Shown here: one piece after another, positions 63,327 through 64,000 of the stretch | Layout: each line of letters opens with the position of its first letter | How positions within the stretch are numbered: position 1 is the first letter of the stretch | DNA from: Piromyces finnis | Lineage: Eukaryota; Neocallimastigomycota; Neocallimastigomycetes; Neocallimastigales; Neocallimastigaceae | Assembly: GCA_002104945.1 (NCBI GenBank) | Contig: MCFH01000013.1 | Location: 682,001-746,000, forward strand | Direction: 5' to 3' | DNA length: 64,000 nucleotides | The notes under the pieces: generated by a model | What the model was told of the DNA's origin: nothing | The model's database searches: none | What the model saw: the letters and a program-made list of their open reading frames with translations, nothing else | Translations under genes and position numbers: made by a program

Positions 63327-64000
63327 TATCTTGCTCAAATAAATAAACTTCAACTTAAATTTTAGAAATTACTATAAAGTAATGATTTATTTTCAAATAT
63401 AAATATTATATATCCATACAAGTATATATAATATTTCAAAAAATAATGTATACTTTAAATAATGTAATTAGTTTGAAATGAAATTAAAAACTTTTAATTT
63501 TAAAAAAGAATAGCAAACATTGATATAACTACAACTATCTAAAAAAAAGCAATATTGTTATCAAAAGTTCAAAAGTGATGAAGAAATATGTATTTGTAGG
63601 TTCATTAATCAAATATTTTTCAATAAGTAAAAATAGAAAAATAATATTAAAATATTATTAATAAAATTTATAAAAAATAAATTAAACTTTAATTTTGATT
63701 AAAATAATTAAAAATATATATAAGAAAATAAAAAGTTTAATTGATATGTTTTATAACAATTACTAAAGAAATAAAAAGTAATTATTATATATGTAGTATT
63801 TATTAATTTCTGAAAAGCATTTAGTTTCAGTAGTGCCTAGATACTTCTATTTCATTTAAAAAAAATATTTTATTTTACTTTTTTTTTTTTTAAACTATAA
63901 TAATATGTTAATTTGAAAAGAAAAATAACGAAAATAAAGCTGATTTCATTTCTTGATATTTTTTATTTATTAGGATTGGTAATTACATAATTAAATAATG
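63327..64000. other. AT-rich end of window
   Basis: Upstream of the LRR gene. No ORF, repeat or RNA gene is recognised. Any promoter of the LRR gene lies here. Confidence 0.6.

Noticed and set aside
63327-63353. Upstream start of the LRR ORF at TTG
   Set aside because: The frame has no ATG before 63326, and non-ATG initiation is not needed.

Overview
The window is nuclear DNA of a eukaryote with extremely AT-rich, poly(A)/poly(T)-studded intergenic sequence and many short introns. It fits best an anaerobic gut fungus (Neocallimastigomycota). The strongest pointer is a secreted GH45 endoglucanase carrying two CBM10-type fungal dockerins and a CBM1. Supporting signs are the decayed CBM18 chitin-binding repeats, large ankyrin and leucine-rich-repeat proteins, Asn-rich low-complexity proteins, and a fungal-type adenylate cyclase with a PP2C-like domain fused ahead of the cyclase. 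Genus and species cannot be read from the sequence. No tRNA, rRNA, CRISPR array or bacterial operon was recognised.

Layout. 0-2.1 kb: 3' end of adenylate cyclase (+). 3.8-6.4 kb: Rab geranylgeranyltransferase beta subunit (+, 7 exons). 6.7-9.2 kb: two tandem ribosomal protein genes on the minus strand (uL13 with a 15-nt first exon, and eL32). 13.1-16.1 kb: a CK1-family kinase (+, 9 exons) with an unusual repeated Ala-Trp motif N-terminal to the kinase domain. 19.1-22.7 kb: a Gbp2/hnRNP-M-like two-RRM protein (+, 7 exons), convergent with a UCH37/UCHL5 proteasomal deubiquitinase (-, 6 exons, 23.4-25.3 kb). A gene-poor 7 kb follows. 32.5-35.3 kb: a protein (+, 6 exons) whose N-terminus resembles a bacterial/phage-type DNA-binding domain, followed by a roughly 600-residue Asn-rich tail. 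36.4-38.7 kb: a small graveyard with a frameshifted CBM18 pseudogene, a decayed minus-strand ORF and a decayed LINE fragment. 39.0-40.8 kb: GH45 cellulase (-). 42.9-43.3 kb: a GC-richer minisatellite. 44.1-48.5 kb: a LINE retrotransposon (-) with a poly(A) tail and perfect 14-bp target-site duplications. 49.4-51.0 kb: a secreted Cys-rich protein of unknown function (-). 56.7-59.7 kb: an ankyrin-repeat protein (+). 61.7-63.3 kb: a leucine-rich-repeat protein (-).

The genes do not form one pathway. They are mostly housekeeping genes (cAMP signalling, Rab prenylation, translation, proteasome, mRNA binding) mixed with lineage-type accessory genes (cellulosome-associated cellulase, ankyrin/LRR, Cys-rich secreted protein) and retroelement debris. 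Exon models were built by hand. For every spliced gene the phases close and the total length matches the family or gives a clean open frame, but no transcript evidence was available. The most interesting items are the fresh LINE insertion with its Asp-to-Glu change in RT motif A, the AW-motif kinase, the minisatellite, the cryptic dockerin-like module in the cellulase and the prokaryote-like domain in the Asn-rich protein.
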